This document shows positions 10,023-20,039 of a stretch of 64,000 nt of DNA, one piece after another. Positions within the stretch are counted from its first letter, which is position 1, and the number at the start of each line of letters is the position of its first letter. The notes under the pieces were generated by a model that saw only the letters and a list, made by a program, of their open reading frames with translations, was not told where the DNA came from and did not search any database. The position numbers and the translations under genes are program-made. The DNA comes from Candidatus Firestoneibacteriota bacterium. Lineage in GTDB: Bacteria > Oederibacteriota > Muellerivitia > Muellerivitales > Muellerivitaceae. Location of the stretch: positions 38,944-102,943 of the forward strand of contig JABDGD010000002.1 of the NCBI GenBank assembly GCA_013286205.1, given 5' to 3'.

Positions 10023-11447
10023 TTAAACGTTCGTGAGTTCTTGTCCTGCGGTTTTAAGTTTTGCCAGGCTCTCAACGCTATGGGCCTCCATATAGCAGCG
10101 CATCAGAGGTTCGGTGCCCGAGAAGCGCACCATCAACCATTCACCGTTTTCGAGCAAAAATTTAGTTCCGTCGATTCGGATGATTTCTTTCACCTTTATT
10201 CCGGCAATTTCGGTGGGGGGATGGTCTTTCAGTTTCGCGGTCATCACTTCTTTTAAACCATCACGAAGTTTGATATTCAGGCGGTCTGTATAAAAGTATC
10301 CGTATTGTTGATAAAGCCCTTTTAGAATAGCTCCGAAATTCTTTCCTTCATGAGCCACCACTTCGGCCATCAGCAAACAAGCCAGGACACCGTCTTTTTC
10401 CGGCACATGTCCATGAACGGTCAAGCCGCCTGACTCTTCTCCACCGATAATGATCGATTCTTTTGCCATCTCTTCAGCGATGTACTTAAATCCCACCGGT
10501 GTTTCAATCAAACGCACATTGTTGGCCTTCGCGATAGCATCGATCAGATGAGTCGTCGCTACGGTGCGCACCACAGCGCCTTTCCAATCACGAGTCTTCA
10601 TCAAATGAGCGAACAGAATCGCCAAAACCTGGTTGGGGCTGATATAAGTTCCATCCGCGTCAATCACGCCAAAACGGTCCGCGTCACCGTCATTCGCCAA
10701 ACCCAAATGGGCCGGCCAGGTTTTGACTAACTGAATGGCTTCGGTTAATTCTTCCGCTCCCGGCTCGGGATGATGACCGCCAAAGAACGGGTCACGGTTT
10801 TTATGAAGAACGTTGATCGTCACGCCATTTTCTTGAAGCAGCGTGTCTAAATAACCCGTACCGTTGCCGTGCATAGTATCAACGACGATTTTCAGGCGGG
10901 CTTTCTTGATCACGTCAAAGCGGACAAACTCGCGGATGCGGGCAAAATAGTTTTCTTTAGGGTCAATCAGTTCTACCAAACCCTTGGCCACCGCCTGGTC
11001 ATAGGGCATTTCCAAAACCGGCTTACCAGATTTTTGTAATTCCACCACGCCGTCTTCCAAAGCTTTAGTCACTTGGGTCGGGGCCGGGCCGCCGTCCGCG
11101 CCGTTAAACTTCAGACCCTGATAGGCCGCCGGATTGTGGCTAGCCGTAAAGTTAATCGAACCCGCTGTTTTTCGGCGAAGCAATTCAAAGGAAACGGTGG
11201 GCGTCGGGGTGCCAATCGGGCAGACATAGCTCTTAATACCGTAACCCGCTAAAACCTCAATCGTGATCTTTTGAAACTCTTCAGAAAGAAACCGGAAATC
11301 CCCGGCAATCACCAGGCCCTTGGAAGCTTCGCCGGATTTTTGGAGGTACAACGCGATGGCCGCCGTGGCAACTTTGACATTCGCGAAGGTGAAATCTTCC
11401 GCCATAATCGCGCGCCAGCCCGAGGTACCAAAAGTGATTTTTGCCAT
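10023..11447 (-). CDS. Phosphoglucomutase/phosphomannomutase
   Basis: FGTSGWRAIMAEDFT, active-site TASHNPAAYQGLKFN, metal loop NDGDADRFGV, GTEPLMRCYMEA. Confidence 0.93.
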   Translation of the reverse strand: MAKITFGTSGWRAIMAEDFTFANVKVATAAIALYLQKSGEASKGLVIAGDFRFLSEEFQKITIEVLAGYGIKSYVCPIGTPTPTVSFELLRRKTAGSINFTASHNPAAYQGLKFNGADGGPAPTQVTKALEDGVVELQKSGKPVLEMPYDQAVAKGLVELIDPKENYFARIREFVRFDVIKKARLKIVVDTMHGNGTGYLDTLLQENGVTINVLHKNRDPFFGGHHPEPGAEELTEAIQLVKTWPAHLGLANDGDADRFGVIDADGTYISPNQVLAILFAHLMKTRDWKGAVVRTVATTHLIDAIAKANNVRLIETPVGFKYIAEEMAKESIIIGGEESGGLTVHGHVPEKDGVLACLLMAEVVAHEGKNFGAILKGLYQQYGYFYTDRLNIKLRDGLKEVMTAKLKDHPPTEIAGIKVKEIIRIDGTKFLLENGEWLMVRFSGTEPLMRCYMEAHSVESLAKLKTAGQELTNV

Positions 11448-11547
11448 GGGATTTCCTTAATTTGTATTACAAACCCGGCCAAAGACAAAAAAAGTTTAGG
11501 GGAAACAGGAGGTGAACACAATGCCCATTGAACAAAACAAGGCCACT

Positions 11548-11647
11548 TTTCACCACCAAGGCACCAAGACACCAAGTAAGGCAAAAACAAATATCTATTC
11601 ATTTTCTCTTTCGCTGTTCTTGGTGTCTTGGTGCCTTGGTGGTGAAA
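11548..11647. repeat. Perfect 29-bp inverted repeat separated by 42 bp
   Basis: TTTCACCACCAAGGCACCAAGACACCAAG (11548-11576) versus its exact reverse complement (11619-11647); arms built of CACCAAG(G/A) units. Confidence 0.97.
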
Positions 11648-11669
11648 TAGGTTTATATTAGAAAGCCTT

Positions 11670-13499
11670 ATGACTCCTCCAACTGACAAAAACCCTCTCA
11701 CTCTTTTAAACCGCGTGTTCGGCTATTCGGCTTTTCGGGGCCGTCAAAAAGAAGTGATCGAGCATGTCCTCAATGGCGGTTCCTGCCTGGTCTTGATGCC
11801 CACCGGCGGCGGTAAAAGCCTTTGCTACCAAATACCCTCTATGATTCGCTATGGCCTGGGCCTGGTGGTTTCACCCCTCATCGCCCTGATGCACGATCAA
11901 GTTGATGCCTTATCTCAAAACGGGGTAGCGGCTGCCTTTTACAACTCCACTCTCGACGGCGCTCAAAAAAGCCAAATCCGCAAGCTGGCGCAAACCGGCG
12001 AGTTGAACCTCTTATATGTAGCTCCCGAAACGCTCAATAGCCCCGGCTTTCAGTCTTTTATCCAAGACCTGCCCTTAAGCCTCATCGCGGTGGATGAAGC
12101 CCATTGCGTTTCCCAATGGGGCCATGACTTCCGCCCCGACTATCTGGAAGTCGCCAACCTTCGCAAGCACTTCCCCGAAACGCCACTCATTGCCCTTACC
12201 GCCACCGCCGACCCTCAAACCCAAAAAGATGTTCGTGAGCGGCTGGGCTTATCAAAGGACAAAGTTTTCGCCTCCAGCTTCGACCGGCCCAATATCCATT
12301 ACCAGATCGGCAACAAAGAAAAAAGCAAAGAGCAGTTGCTCGACTTCATCCGGTCTGAACACCTAAACCAATCCGGGATTGTGTATGTCCTCAGCCGAAC
12401 CAATGTGGATGAGACCGCCGTCTGGCTAACCCAAAAAGGATTAAAGGCCATGCCCTATCACGCCGGACTCAATGCGGATGTCCGCCGTGAGAATCAAAAT
12501 CGTTTTTTGCGTGAAGAAGGCTGGATCATGGTGGCTACCATCGCCTTCGGCATGGGCATCGACAAACCCAACGTGCGTTTCGTGGCCCATTTGAACCTAC
12601 CCAAAAGTTTGGAATCTTATTATCAGGAAACGGGCCGCGCGGGCCGCGACGGCGAACCCGCCTCCGCCTGGATGGCCTACTCTTCATCCGATGTAGTGAA
12701 ACTGCGCCGCATGATCGAAGGCAGCGAGGGCACCGACGAGTTCAAAAAGATCAGCCGTCAAAAGCTAGACGACATGCGCAACCTCTGCGAAGCCGCCCAA
12801 TGCCGCCGGCAAGTTCTGCTGGCCTATTTCGGAGAGGAACACCCTGGCACCTGCGGCAATTGCGACAACTGCCTTCAACCCACCAACACCTGGGATGCCA
12901 CCATCCCCGCCCAAAAAGCCCTCTCCACCATCGCCCGCACCGGCGAACGCTTTGGCGCTGGCCACTTAATTGACGTTCTCATGGGTAAAGAAACCGAAAA
13001 GGTCACCCAGTTCAGCCACACCAAGCTCTCCGTCTTCGGCGTCGGGAAGGATTTGGACAAAAAACAGTGGGCTTCCCTCTTTCGCCAATTAGTCGCCGCA
13101 AAAGTCGTAACGGTGGATGTGGAAGGCTACGGGGCTTACAAACTCAATCCCCAGTCCTGGGCTGTTTTAAAAGAGGGTCAAAAGGTATTTCTGCGGGAAG
13201 AAGCTAAAGCGGTAGGAAAAGCCAAACAAACTCGTTATACCAAAACCGAATCGGGCTCCGAGAGTAACGCAGGCCCAGTAGACGTCTATCTTTTCGAAGC
13301 GCTCCGCGCCCTGCGTCTCAAACTGGCGAAAGCCCAAGGCCTGCCACCTTATGTCGTCTTTCACGATAGCGCGCTGCGAGAAATGGCAGCCCGAAGACCG
13401 GCAACTTTGAACGAGTTTGCCCACATTCCAGGCGTAGGGGAAGCCAAACTCAAACGCTATGGCCCAGCTTTTGTGGAATTGTTGAAGAAAGAAAATTAG
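11670..13499 (+). CDS. recQ: ATP-dependent DNA helicase RecQ
   Basis: [67 protein letters not shown], Zn cluster [23 protein letters not shown]-terminal HRDC-like region. Confidence 0.95.
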   Translation: MTPPTDKNPLTLLNRVFGYSAFRGRQKEVIEHVLNGGSCLVLMPTGGGKSLCYQIPSMIRYGLGLVVSPLIALMHDQVDALSQNGVAAAFYNSTLDGAQKSQIRKLAQTGELNLLYVAPETLNSPGFQSFIQDLPLSLIAVDEAHCVSQWGHDFRPDYLEVANLRKHFPETPLIALTATADPQTQKDVRERLGLSKDKVFASSFDRPNIHYQIGNKEKSKEQLLDFIRSEHLNQSGIVYVLSRTNVDETAVWLTQKGLKAMPYHAGLNADVRRENQNRFLREEGWIMVATIAFGMGIDKPNVRFVAHLNLPKSLESYYQETGRAGRDGEPASAWMAYSSSDVVKLRRMIEGSEGTDEFKKISRQKLDDMRNLCEAAQCRRQVLLAYFGEEHPGTCGNCDNCLQPTNTWDATIPAQKALSTIARTGERFGAGHLIDVLMGKETEKVTQFSHTKLSVFGVGKDLDKKQWASLFRQLVAAKVVTVDVEGYGAYKLNPQSWAVLKEGQKVFLREEAKAVGKAKQTRYTKTESGSESNAGPVDVYLFEALRALRLKLAKAQGLPPYVVFHDSALREMAARRPATLNEFAHIPGVGEAKLKRYGPAFVELLKKEN

Positions 13500-13510
13500 A
13501 TATAAAATTA

Positions 13511-14254
13511 TTAATAAAACTTCTGAACTTTGGGAAATTCCCACTCACTATCCTGAGAACCTTTATCTATCCGTTCGTAGCGAATCCAGTTCTTGCCATC
13601 AAATTCATAGCGAATATAAGCCGTTGTCTCTGCATAGGGATCGGCCCTTCTCTGACAGAGGACTTTCCCCTTTCCCTTGGGATTAGGTAAGGCTTTCCAA
13701 ATATCTTCCATGTTGTCACGAAGATCTATCATTTCTTTTTTCGACGAGGAATTATCTTTCGAACTTAAGCAAACAAGGTATCCGTTAACCACTTCAAAAT
13801 AACGTGTGTAAGCACCCTGTCCAGTCCCATTACCAATTTCATAATCTTGTTCAACAAGATAACTTGTTCGATCAGTGCCATAAAGATCATCTACTTGCAA
13901 CCCGATCCAGATAGCTTCATTGGCAAAATATTTATCCAAGCGAATAGTCTCTAGAGTCTTACCGTCTTTTGAAACCAATCTAAGGAGGGCGATTTTGTAA
14001 TTGTCTGGAGGGTTCTCCAACTGATCCCATCCAGCGTCGATAGCCTCTTGACGACGAGAGGGATCTTTCCAGGTTTTGAACGTTTTATCCTGCAAAAGTT
14101 CCAGGTAACCATCTAATCCTTCAGTCGCCAAGTCCAGTGGAATTTTTCTAGCTACAAAGTAGTCATTGTCGTTGATCGGCGCAGGAGTAGTGGTTGGTTT
14201 GGCAAAAGCGACTGTCGAAGCAAAAAGAATAACCAAAAATAAATATTTTTTCAT
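13511..14254 (-). CDS. Exported hypothetical protein
   Basis: Start re-assigned to MKKYLFLVILFASTVAFA (signal peptide) followed by KPTTTPAP; no family recognised. Confidence 0.7.
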   Translation of the reverse strand: MKKYLFLVILFASTVAFAKPTTTPAPINDNDYFVARKIPLDLATEGLDGYLELLQDKTFKTWKDPSRRQEAIDAGWDQLENPPDNYKIALLRLVSKDGKTLETIRLDKYFANEAIWIGLQVDDLYGTDRTSYLVEQDYEIGNGTGQGAYTRYFEVVNGYLVCLSSKDNSSSKKEMIDLRDNMEDIWKALPNPKGKGKVLCQRRADPYAETTAYIRYEFDGKNWIRYERIDKGSQDSEWEFPKVQKFY

Positions 14255-14345
14255 TGTTTCATCTCCGCAATACAAAGAGCTCAAACCATCACTACCCATT
14301 TCAGGAAATGAATATTAAAAAAATGAAAGTACCAAATTTAAATAA

Positions 14346-16847
14346 TCACGACTGCCATTTTTTAATCTTATCCACGAAAGACGCCACCAAATCCTTGGCG
14401 CTCTTTTCGCTCTCCGCTTCGGCGCTGACATGGAACAAAGCCGCGTCGGCATCGGGCAGAATCATGACGGAAGAACCATTGCGGCTGATCTTCACGCCAT
14501 CCACCAGTTCCCGCTTTTCGTTAGCCGTATCCTCGATCAAATGGCGCATGATGGTTCCCTTGAGTTCCCACGAGCAGGGAACCTTTTGAGAATGCTGGGC
14601 CTTCTTGGGAATCTGTTCCAAAAAGTGCGAGATGGGCTGGCCTTCTCGCGCGATAAATTCCATCAATTTAGCGGTCGACATCATGGCGTCCATAAAAGGC
14701 GCGAAGGTCGGGAAAATAAACCCGCCGTCCGGTTCACCCACCAAAGAAACGCCTTTTTGCGTGGCCGCTTCCATCAAGGAATAATAATTAGTGCGGCTGC
14801 GACCAATATGCCCGCCGTTGGTCTTGGCCAACTCGTCCAAAACTTGCGAGCTGTGAATGGGCACCACTACCTTCGAACCCTTGTGGGTGCGGAAGGTATA
14901 GAGAGAGAACAAAGACAAAAGCTCCCTGCCCTCTAACAAGTGGCCCTTTTCATCGACGACGAAAATTTTCTCGGCGCCAGCGTCAAACAAAACTCCAAAG
15001 TTCGCGCGCAGGGTCGGCACGATATCCGACAATTGCTTCAAAGCCGCGTGAAACTCCTCGGGCGTCTTGGTGAGCTTGGTCTCATCCATATAAGCGTTCA
15101 AAGCCACCACTTCGCAGCCCAACTTGCCCAACAGCATCGGGAAAATCGGCGCGGCCGCGGAGAAGGCGTAGTCGATGACCACTTTGGGTTTGTAATCATT
15201 GATGGATTTTTTATCGAGCGCTTCTAAAAAGCCCTCGTGATAAAACTCCAGCATGCGGTGAGGGAAACCTAATTCACCCGTTTCTTCCATAGTCGCCCGG
15301 CGGAAGTCTTCACGGTAGAACAGGTTCTCAATACCCTTTTCTTTGGCAGAGGATAAAGCCAGACCCTGGCCGTCAAAGAACTTGATGTCGATATATTGCT
15401 TATCAAAGGGGCTCTTACGGGCATGCAAGCCGCCCGCGTCGGTCAGCTTGGGTACCGCATAACGAGCCACGGAGATCGGCATTTCTTGCAGGTCATGCAC
15501 GTTGACGCCCGAGGACAAAATACCGGAAATCAGCGCGCGGTTAATCATGCGGCTCGTCTTGTGAATATCCCGAGCAGTGACCACAGTGGAACCCTTGGGT
15601 AAAGATGCGCCATAGGCCGCGCCGAGCTTCGCCGCGAATTCCGGCGTGATGTCGATACCGGCCATGCCGGTCACACCATGCTGCCCGAAAATAGACCGGG
15701 CCCACTTGTCGCCCCAGATGAGCGAGGTGGAAAGCTGCGCACCGTCTTCAACGACTTTATTCGGCCAAACTTTAACTCCCGCTTTAATGACCGCTTCTTT
15801 ACCAATGGTGCAATTGTCCGAAATGATCACGCCTTCAAAAATGCTGGCCTTCTCTTGAATGTCCGTACCGGTGGAGATAACGCATTCGCGCACTTCGGCC
15901 TCAGCGCCAATCGAAACGTTACGCCATATGGTGGCGTTCGTCAAAACCGCGCCTTCTTCCACCTGACAGCCGTCGCCCAATACGGAATTGGTAATTCTAA
16001 CGTTCTTGCCAATATTGCAATTGTTACCCAGCACAACCGTGCCGGTTAATTTAGCACTGGGGTCAATGTGACAGTTTTCACCCGTCCAGATTTCTTTACC
16101 GATTTTATTAGCTCTCGCGCCCGGCATGCCAATTTCCACTTTGCCCGCGAAGATATCCTGATGAGCCAAACGGTACTGATCCAGGTTACCTATGTCGGCC
16201 CAATAGCCGTCGGCAATGTAGCCGTAAAGGGGCATCCCCTCTTTGAGCATGGTCGGGAAAAGGTTTTTCGAAAAATCGAAATCGGTTTTTTCAGGGATCA
16301 TGTCGAGCACTTCGGGTTCCAAAATATAAATGCCCGTGTTCACCGTATCAGAGAAAACTTCGCCCCAGGTGGGTTTTTCCAGGAAGCGTTCAATCTTGCC
16401 AGCCTTATCCGTAATGACCACACCAAAGGCCAGGGGATTTTCCACCCGAGTCAAAATCATAGTGGCTTTAGCTTTGTTCTTTTCGTGAAAGGCAATGGCG
16501 GCAGATAAATCAAAGTCGGTCAATACGTCACCGGAGATAACGACGAAGCGTTCTTTGCCGATAAGCGATTGGCAATTCTTCACCGAACCCGCGGTGCCCA
16601 AATCGCTTTCCGCTCCCTTGTACTGCATTTGAATACCGAACTTGGTGCCGTCATGAAAATATTCAGTGATCACTTCGGGCTGGAAGAAAACCACGCCGAT
16701 CTGTTCGGTCAGTTTGTGTTTTTTGAGAAGCTCGACAATGATTTCCATGATCGGTCGATTGACCATCGGAATCATGGGTTTGGGAAGGTTGATCGTCAAG
16801 GGTCTCATACGAGTCCCGAAACCACCGGCCATAATGACTGCTTTCAT
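14346..16847 (-). CDS. Sugar-1-phosphate nucleotidyltransferase / hexapeptide / degenerate phosphohexomutase fusion
   Basis: Likely start MKAVIMAGGFGTRMRPLTINLPKPMIP; middle left-handed beta-helix repeats; C-terminal PGM-like domain. The ORF-track start at 16949 appears too far upstream. Confidence 0.88.
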   Translation of the reverse strand: MKAVIMAGGFGTRMRPLTINLPKPMIPMVNRPIMEIIVELLKKHKLTEQIGVVFFQPEVITEYFHDGTKFGIQMQYKGAESDLGTAGSVKNCQSLIGKERFVVISGDVLTDFDLSAAIAFHEKNKAKATMILTRVENPLAFGVVITDKAGKIERFLEKPTWGEVFSDTVNTGIYILEPEVLDMIPEKTDFDFSKNLFPTMLKEGMPLYGYIADGYWADIGNLDQYRLAHQDIFAGKVEIGMPGARANKIGKEIWTGENCHIDPSAKLTGTVVLGNNCNIGKNVRITNSVLGDGCQVEEGAVLTNATIWRNVSIGAEAEVRECVISTGTDIQEKASIFEGVIISDNCTIGKEAVIKAGVKVWPNKVVEDGAQLSTSLIWGDKWARSIFGQHGVTGMAGIDITPEFAAKLGAAYGASLPKGSTVVTARDIHKTSRMINRALISGILSSGVNVHDLQEMPISVARYAVPKLTDAGGLHARKSPFDKQYIDIKFFDGQGLALSSAKEKGIENLFYREDFRRATMEETGELGFPHRMLEFYHEGFLEALDKKSINDYKPKVVIDYAFSAAAPIFPMLLGKLGCEVVALNAYMDETKLTKTPEEFHAALKQLSDIVPTLRANFGVLFDAGAEKIFVVDEKGHLLEGRELLSLFSLYTFRTHKGSKVVVPIHSSQVLDELAKTNGGHIGRSRTNYYSLMEAATQKGVSLVGEPDGGFIFPTFAPFMDAMMSTAKLMEFIAREGQPISHFLEQIPKKAQHSQKVPCSWELKGTIMRHLIEDTANEKRELVDGVKISRNGSSVMILPDADAALFHVSAEAESEKSAKDLVASFVDKIKKWQS

Positions 16848-16991
16848 AAACGCACCGCCTTTGAAAGAAATACCCATCTGAGGAGAGACAGGACAGCCAC
16901 TTTTTCTGGCAGGAAAAAGAGGAGAATCAACGGTTTGAAGCAACATCAAGGGGAGACCAACGACAGGATTATTTTAGCCATTTCATAGTCA

Positions 16992-17010
16992 AAATAGAAC
17001 TTTTCTATTT
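16992..17010. promoter_or_regulatory. Palindrome AAATAGAA-CTT-TTCTATTT upstream of mrp
   Basis: 8-bp perfect arms, 3-nt spacer, about 120 bp upstream of the mrp start. Confidence 0.4.
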
Positions 17011-17131
17011 AGAAAGGCGCTGGCAAAATAGGCGCCCTTGAACCCGGTTTTGAATAAAGAAAGTTTAAAGCAACCTTTCAATTTTTGAGATAAGAACCTA
17101 TTTTACCCCCACATAACTTTGAGGAGTCGAC

Positions 17132-18490
17132 ATGAGCTTTAGCGAACAAGACGTTTTGACCGTACTAAAAAAGATTCAAGACCCAGACCTGCACCAGGAC
17201 ATCGTTTCCTTGGGTTTTATCAAGAACATGAAAATCGAGGGCGGCAACGTGGCCTTTGATATTGAACTCACTACCCCGGCCTGCCCGGTGAAAGACCTCT
17301 TTAAGAAGCAAGCCGCCGAGGAAGTCAAAAAGATATCGGGTGTGACGGACGTCATTGTCAATATGACCTCCAATGTGAAGCAAGCTCCCACCGGCATTAA
17401 GAACGTCAACATGCCCACTGTAAAAAATGTCATCGCGGTTGCCTCCGGCAAGGGCGGCGTGGGAAAAAGCACCGTCTCGGCGAACCTGGCCTTAGCCTTA
17501 GCCAAATCCGGCGCCAAAGTCGGTTTGATGGACGCGGATATTTATGGACCTTCTATTCCCCGCATGTTGGGCGTGATTGGCCAGCAACCCGGTACAGACC
17601 CAGTGACTAAAAAAATGATTCCCTTTGAAAAACACGGCATCAAGTTTATGTCCGTCGGTATGTTACAAGCGGATTCAGACACTGCCCTCATTTGGCGCGG
17701 GCCCATGGCCAGCAAAATGATTCAGCAGTTTCTCGGTGGCGTGGAATGGGGCGAGCTAGACTATTTGTTGATCGACCTTCCCCCGGGCACGGGTGACATT
17801 CAGTTAACCCTGACCCAATCCGTTCCCTTAGCTGGCGCGGTCATTGTGACTACCCCGCAAGACGTAGCCCGCACCATTACCCAAAAGGGTTTAAGAATGT
17901 TCCAGCAAGTGCAAGTGCCCATCGTGGGCATTGTGGAAAACATGAGCGGCTTTGTGTGCGAACATTGCCATGAGACCACCAATATCTTTAAGCATGGCGG
18001 CGGCAAGAAAATGTCTGAGGATTTATTGGTGCCCTTCCTGGGTGAGATCCCCTTGGAACCGATCATCGCGGCTGACGGCGATTATGGCGTGCCCACGGTG
18101 GCTGCCCATCCCGAATCCGCTTCGGGCAAAGCCTATGCCCACCTGGCAACCCAAATGGCCGCCCAGCTTTCCATTATCAACGCGGCAACCGCTAAGGTAA
18201 TTAACCGCCCCAAAGAAGTGAACACGAACGATGACAAGGTCACCGTGATCACCTGGGAAGACGGAAAAATTTCCCGCTACCCGAACCGCTATTTGAGAAG
18301 CATGTGCCCTTGCGCTCAATGCGTGAATGAAGTCACCGGTGAGCGCATGATCAGCCTCGACTCCATCGACCCGCAAGTGCGCTTGGTCGCGGTAGCCCCC
18401 GTAGGCCGCTATGCTCTTCACTTTCAGTGGTCTGATGGTCATGCCACCGGACTTTATTCTTTTGATACCCTTCACAAACTGGGCGACTAA
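17132..18490 (+). CDS. Mrp/ApbC-type Fe-S carrier P-loop ATPase with N-terminal DUF59/MIP18-like and C-terminal DUF971 domains
   Basis: VASGKGGVGKSTVSANLALAL, DADIYGPSIPRMLG, LLIDLPPGTGDIQLTL; N-terminal VLKKIQDPDLHQDIVSLGFI; C-terminal ITWEDGKISRYPNRYLRSMCPCAQCVNEVTGER. Confidence 0.93.
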   Translation: MSFSEQDVLTVLKKIQDPDLHQDIVSLGFIKNMKIEGGNVAFDIELTTPACPVKDLFKKQAAEEVKKISGVTDVIVNMTSNVKQAPTGIKNVNMPTVKNVIAVASGKGGVGKSTVSANLALALAKSGAKVGLMDADIYGPSIPRMLGVIGQQPGTDPVTKKMIPFEKHGIKFMSVGMLQADSDTALIWRGPMASKMIQQFLGGVEWGELDYLLIDLPPGTGDIQLTLTQSVPLAGAVIVTTPQDVARTITQKGLRMFQQVQVPIVGIVENMSGFVCEHCHETTNIFKHGGGKKMSEDLLVPFLGEIPLEPIIAADGDYGVPTVAAHPESASGKAYAHLATQMAAQLSIINAATAKVINRPKEVNTNDDKVTVITWEDGKISRYPNRYLRSMCPCAQCVNEVTGERMISLDSIDPQVRLVAVAPVGRYALHFQWSDGHATGLYSFDTLHKLGD

Positions 18491-18550
18491 AACTCGCCCT
18501 TTTGCTGGATTTTCACAACGCGATTTCCCTTATAAATCGGCCTGTCAAAA

Positions 18551-18568
18551 ATAGAACGCGAGTTCTAT
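18551..18568. promoter_or_regulatory. Palindrome ATAGAAC-GCGA-GTTCTAT inside a putative promoter spacer (CTGTCA-N18-TATAAG)
   Basis: 7-bp perfect arms with a GAAC-N4-GTTC core, upstream of the rubredoxin-like ORF. Confidence 0.4.
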
Positions 18569-18671
18569 AAGGTTAACTCTTTTACCCGATTTAACACCCC
18601 CACCCCTGTTGAAGTGCCTTCCAGAGGAGTACCTTAAATACAGGAATAAGCATTTAGAGAGAGGTGCTGTT

Positions 18672-18872
18672 ATGACCACTACCATTCCTAAATTTGAGAG
18701 TCGCATTAAGATCCTCACCGACTACAAATACGACGCCGTGAACGAACAAACCGAATTACTTTGGCGCTGCGACCTTTGCGGCGAACTAGTCCACCGGAAG
18801 GAAGGCCTACCTGGCCATTGCCCTTCCTGCCATGCCCCCCAAAACGAAATGGCGTTAGTTGAAGAGGATTGA
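18672..18872 (+). CDS. Small rubredoxin/zinc-ribbon-like protein
   Basis: MTTTIPKFESRIKILTDYKYDAVNEQTELLWRCDLCGELVHRKEGLPGHCPSCHAPQNEMALVEED, two CxxC knuckles; RBS GAGAGAGG upstream of this internal start. Confidence 0.7.
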   Translation: MTTTIPKFESRIKILTDYKYDAVNEQTELLWRCDLCGELVHRKEGLPGHCPSCHAPQNEMALVEED

Positions 18873-18965
18873 CAGGTTGAATCCCGCCTAAAAAAGGCCC
18901 TTCGGGCCCTTCATAAGTGATAAACTTTTGCGAATCGATCCCCACTCGAACGTGAAAGTGAATCC

Positions 18966-20039
18966 ATGTTCTTAAGTAAATCCTTCTGGCTGGGAGCCTT
19001 TTGCGCGCTCCTGGGCCTGCTCACGCTCTCCGAAATCCTGCTTCGACTTACCGTCCCCACGGGCTTCTGGTACCGCCAATTGGATATTTCAGGGGATATG
19101 ACCAGCCTTCCTGAGGTCAGAGACCGTATCCTTTATTCCCACCCTCTGGAACGCCCTATATTCCTGCTGGGAGACAGCATCCTGGGTGCCAGCGCCCTGA
19201 CCGAACACCGAATTCCCCAGGCCCGAACCAAAACCCTCACCCGTGCCCTGACGGCCCAGCTCAGTTCGCGGCAGCAAACCGCTTTAAGTTTGGGGTCAGA
19301 CGGAAACCTTCTGACTGACATTCTGGCGCTTAATACCGAAATCCAACCCCAGTCCAATGATCACATCCTCCTCATCCTCAACTTCCGTATGTTCGCCCAG
19401 GAGTTCGCCGAAGGGCCCAAAGGCCTCTCCCGGTACTTTTTAGAAACCAATCTGCCGCCGGACATTCAAGCCCGGTTAAAACCCGAAACCCCGCCCAGCG
19501 AAGAAAGCAAACTCAGCGATGATCTGTTTAACCAGATGGCCGAACATTGGTTCCTCTTCCGCGAAACCCAGATGATGAAGACCCTCTGGTACTACCCCAG
19601 CCAAAAAGACTTTTATCAGCACCTGTTAGAAAACACAGTTGGCCGTAACGACGCCCAGGCCGACATGATGGAAGCCGCCCTGAAACAAAAGATCGCCACT
19701 TACTACCAGCCTTATCTTTGGGACAAAACAGCTCTTCCGTTGGTCTGCCTTCACAAGATTTTAGATTCCTGGGCCGCCCAGCAGGTTCATGTCACCGTGG
19801 TTTTGTCCCCGCAAAACCAAAACTTTTTGGGCAGCTACTTGGACAAACCGAGTTTCAAAAAAAATCGCGCCGCTTTAGCCAAACTCATGAAAAGTTATTC
19901 GGCCAAGGGGATTCACTACCACGACTGGGCGGACCGCTATCCTTCCTCGCTTTTTCTCGATCATTGCCACTTAACTCCCGAAGGCAATCAACGCTACTCC
20001 GTGGAGTTGACTCAACTTTTAGCGGGAGGCCAAAAATGA
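18966..20039 (+). CDS. Membrane-anchored SGNH-hydrolase-like protein
   Basis: N-terminal TM; block I IFLLGDSILGAS; block V-like LDHCHLTPEGNQRY. Confidence 0.6.
   Translation: MFLSKSFWLGAFCALLGLLTLSEILLRLTVPTGFWYRQLDISGDMTSLPEVRDRILYSHPLERPIFLLGDSILGASALTEHRIPQARTKTLTRALTAQLSSRQQTALSLGSDGNLLTDILALNTEIQPQSNDHILLILNFRMFAQEFAEGPKGLSRYFLETNLPPDIQARLKPETPPSEESKLSDDLFNQMAEHWFLFRETQMMKTLWYYPSQKDFYQHLLENTVGRNDAQADMMEAALKQKIATYYQPYLWDKTALPLVCLHKILDSWAAQQVHVTVVLSPQNQNFLGSYLDKPSFKKNRAALAKLMKSYSAKGIHYHDWADRYPSSLFLDHCHLTPEGNQRYSVELTQLLAGGQK

Noticed and set aside
11309-11701. 130-aa minus ORF across the 29-bp inverted repeat
   Set aside because: Overlaps the pgm 5' end and the non-coding palindrome; no RBS or family signal.
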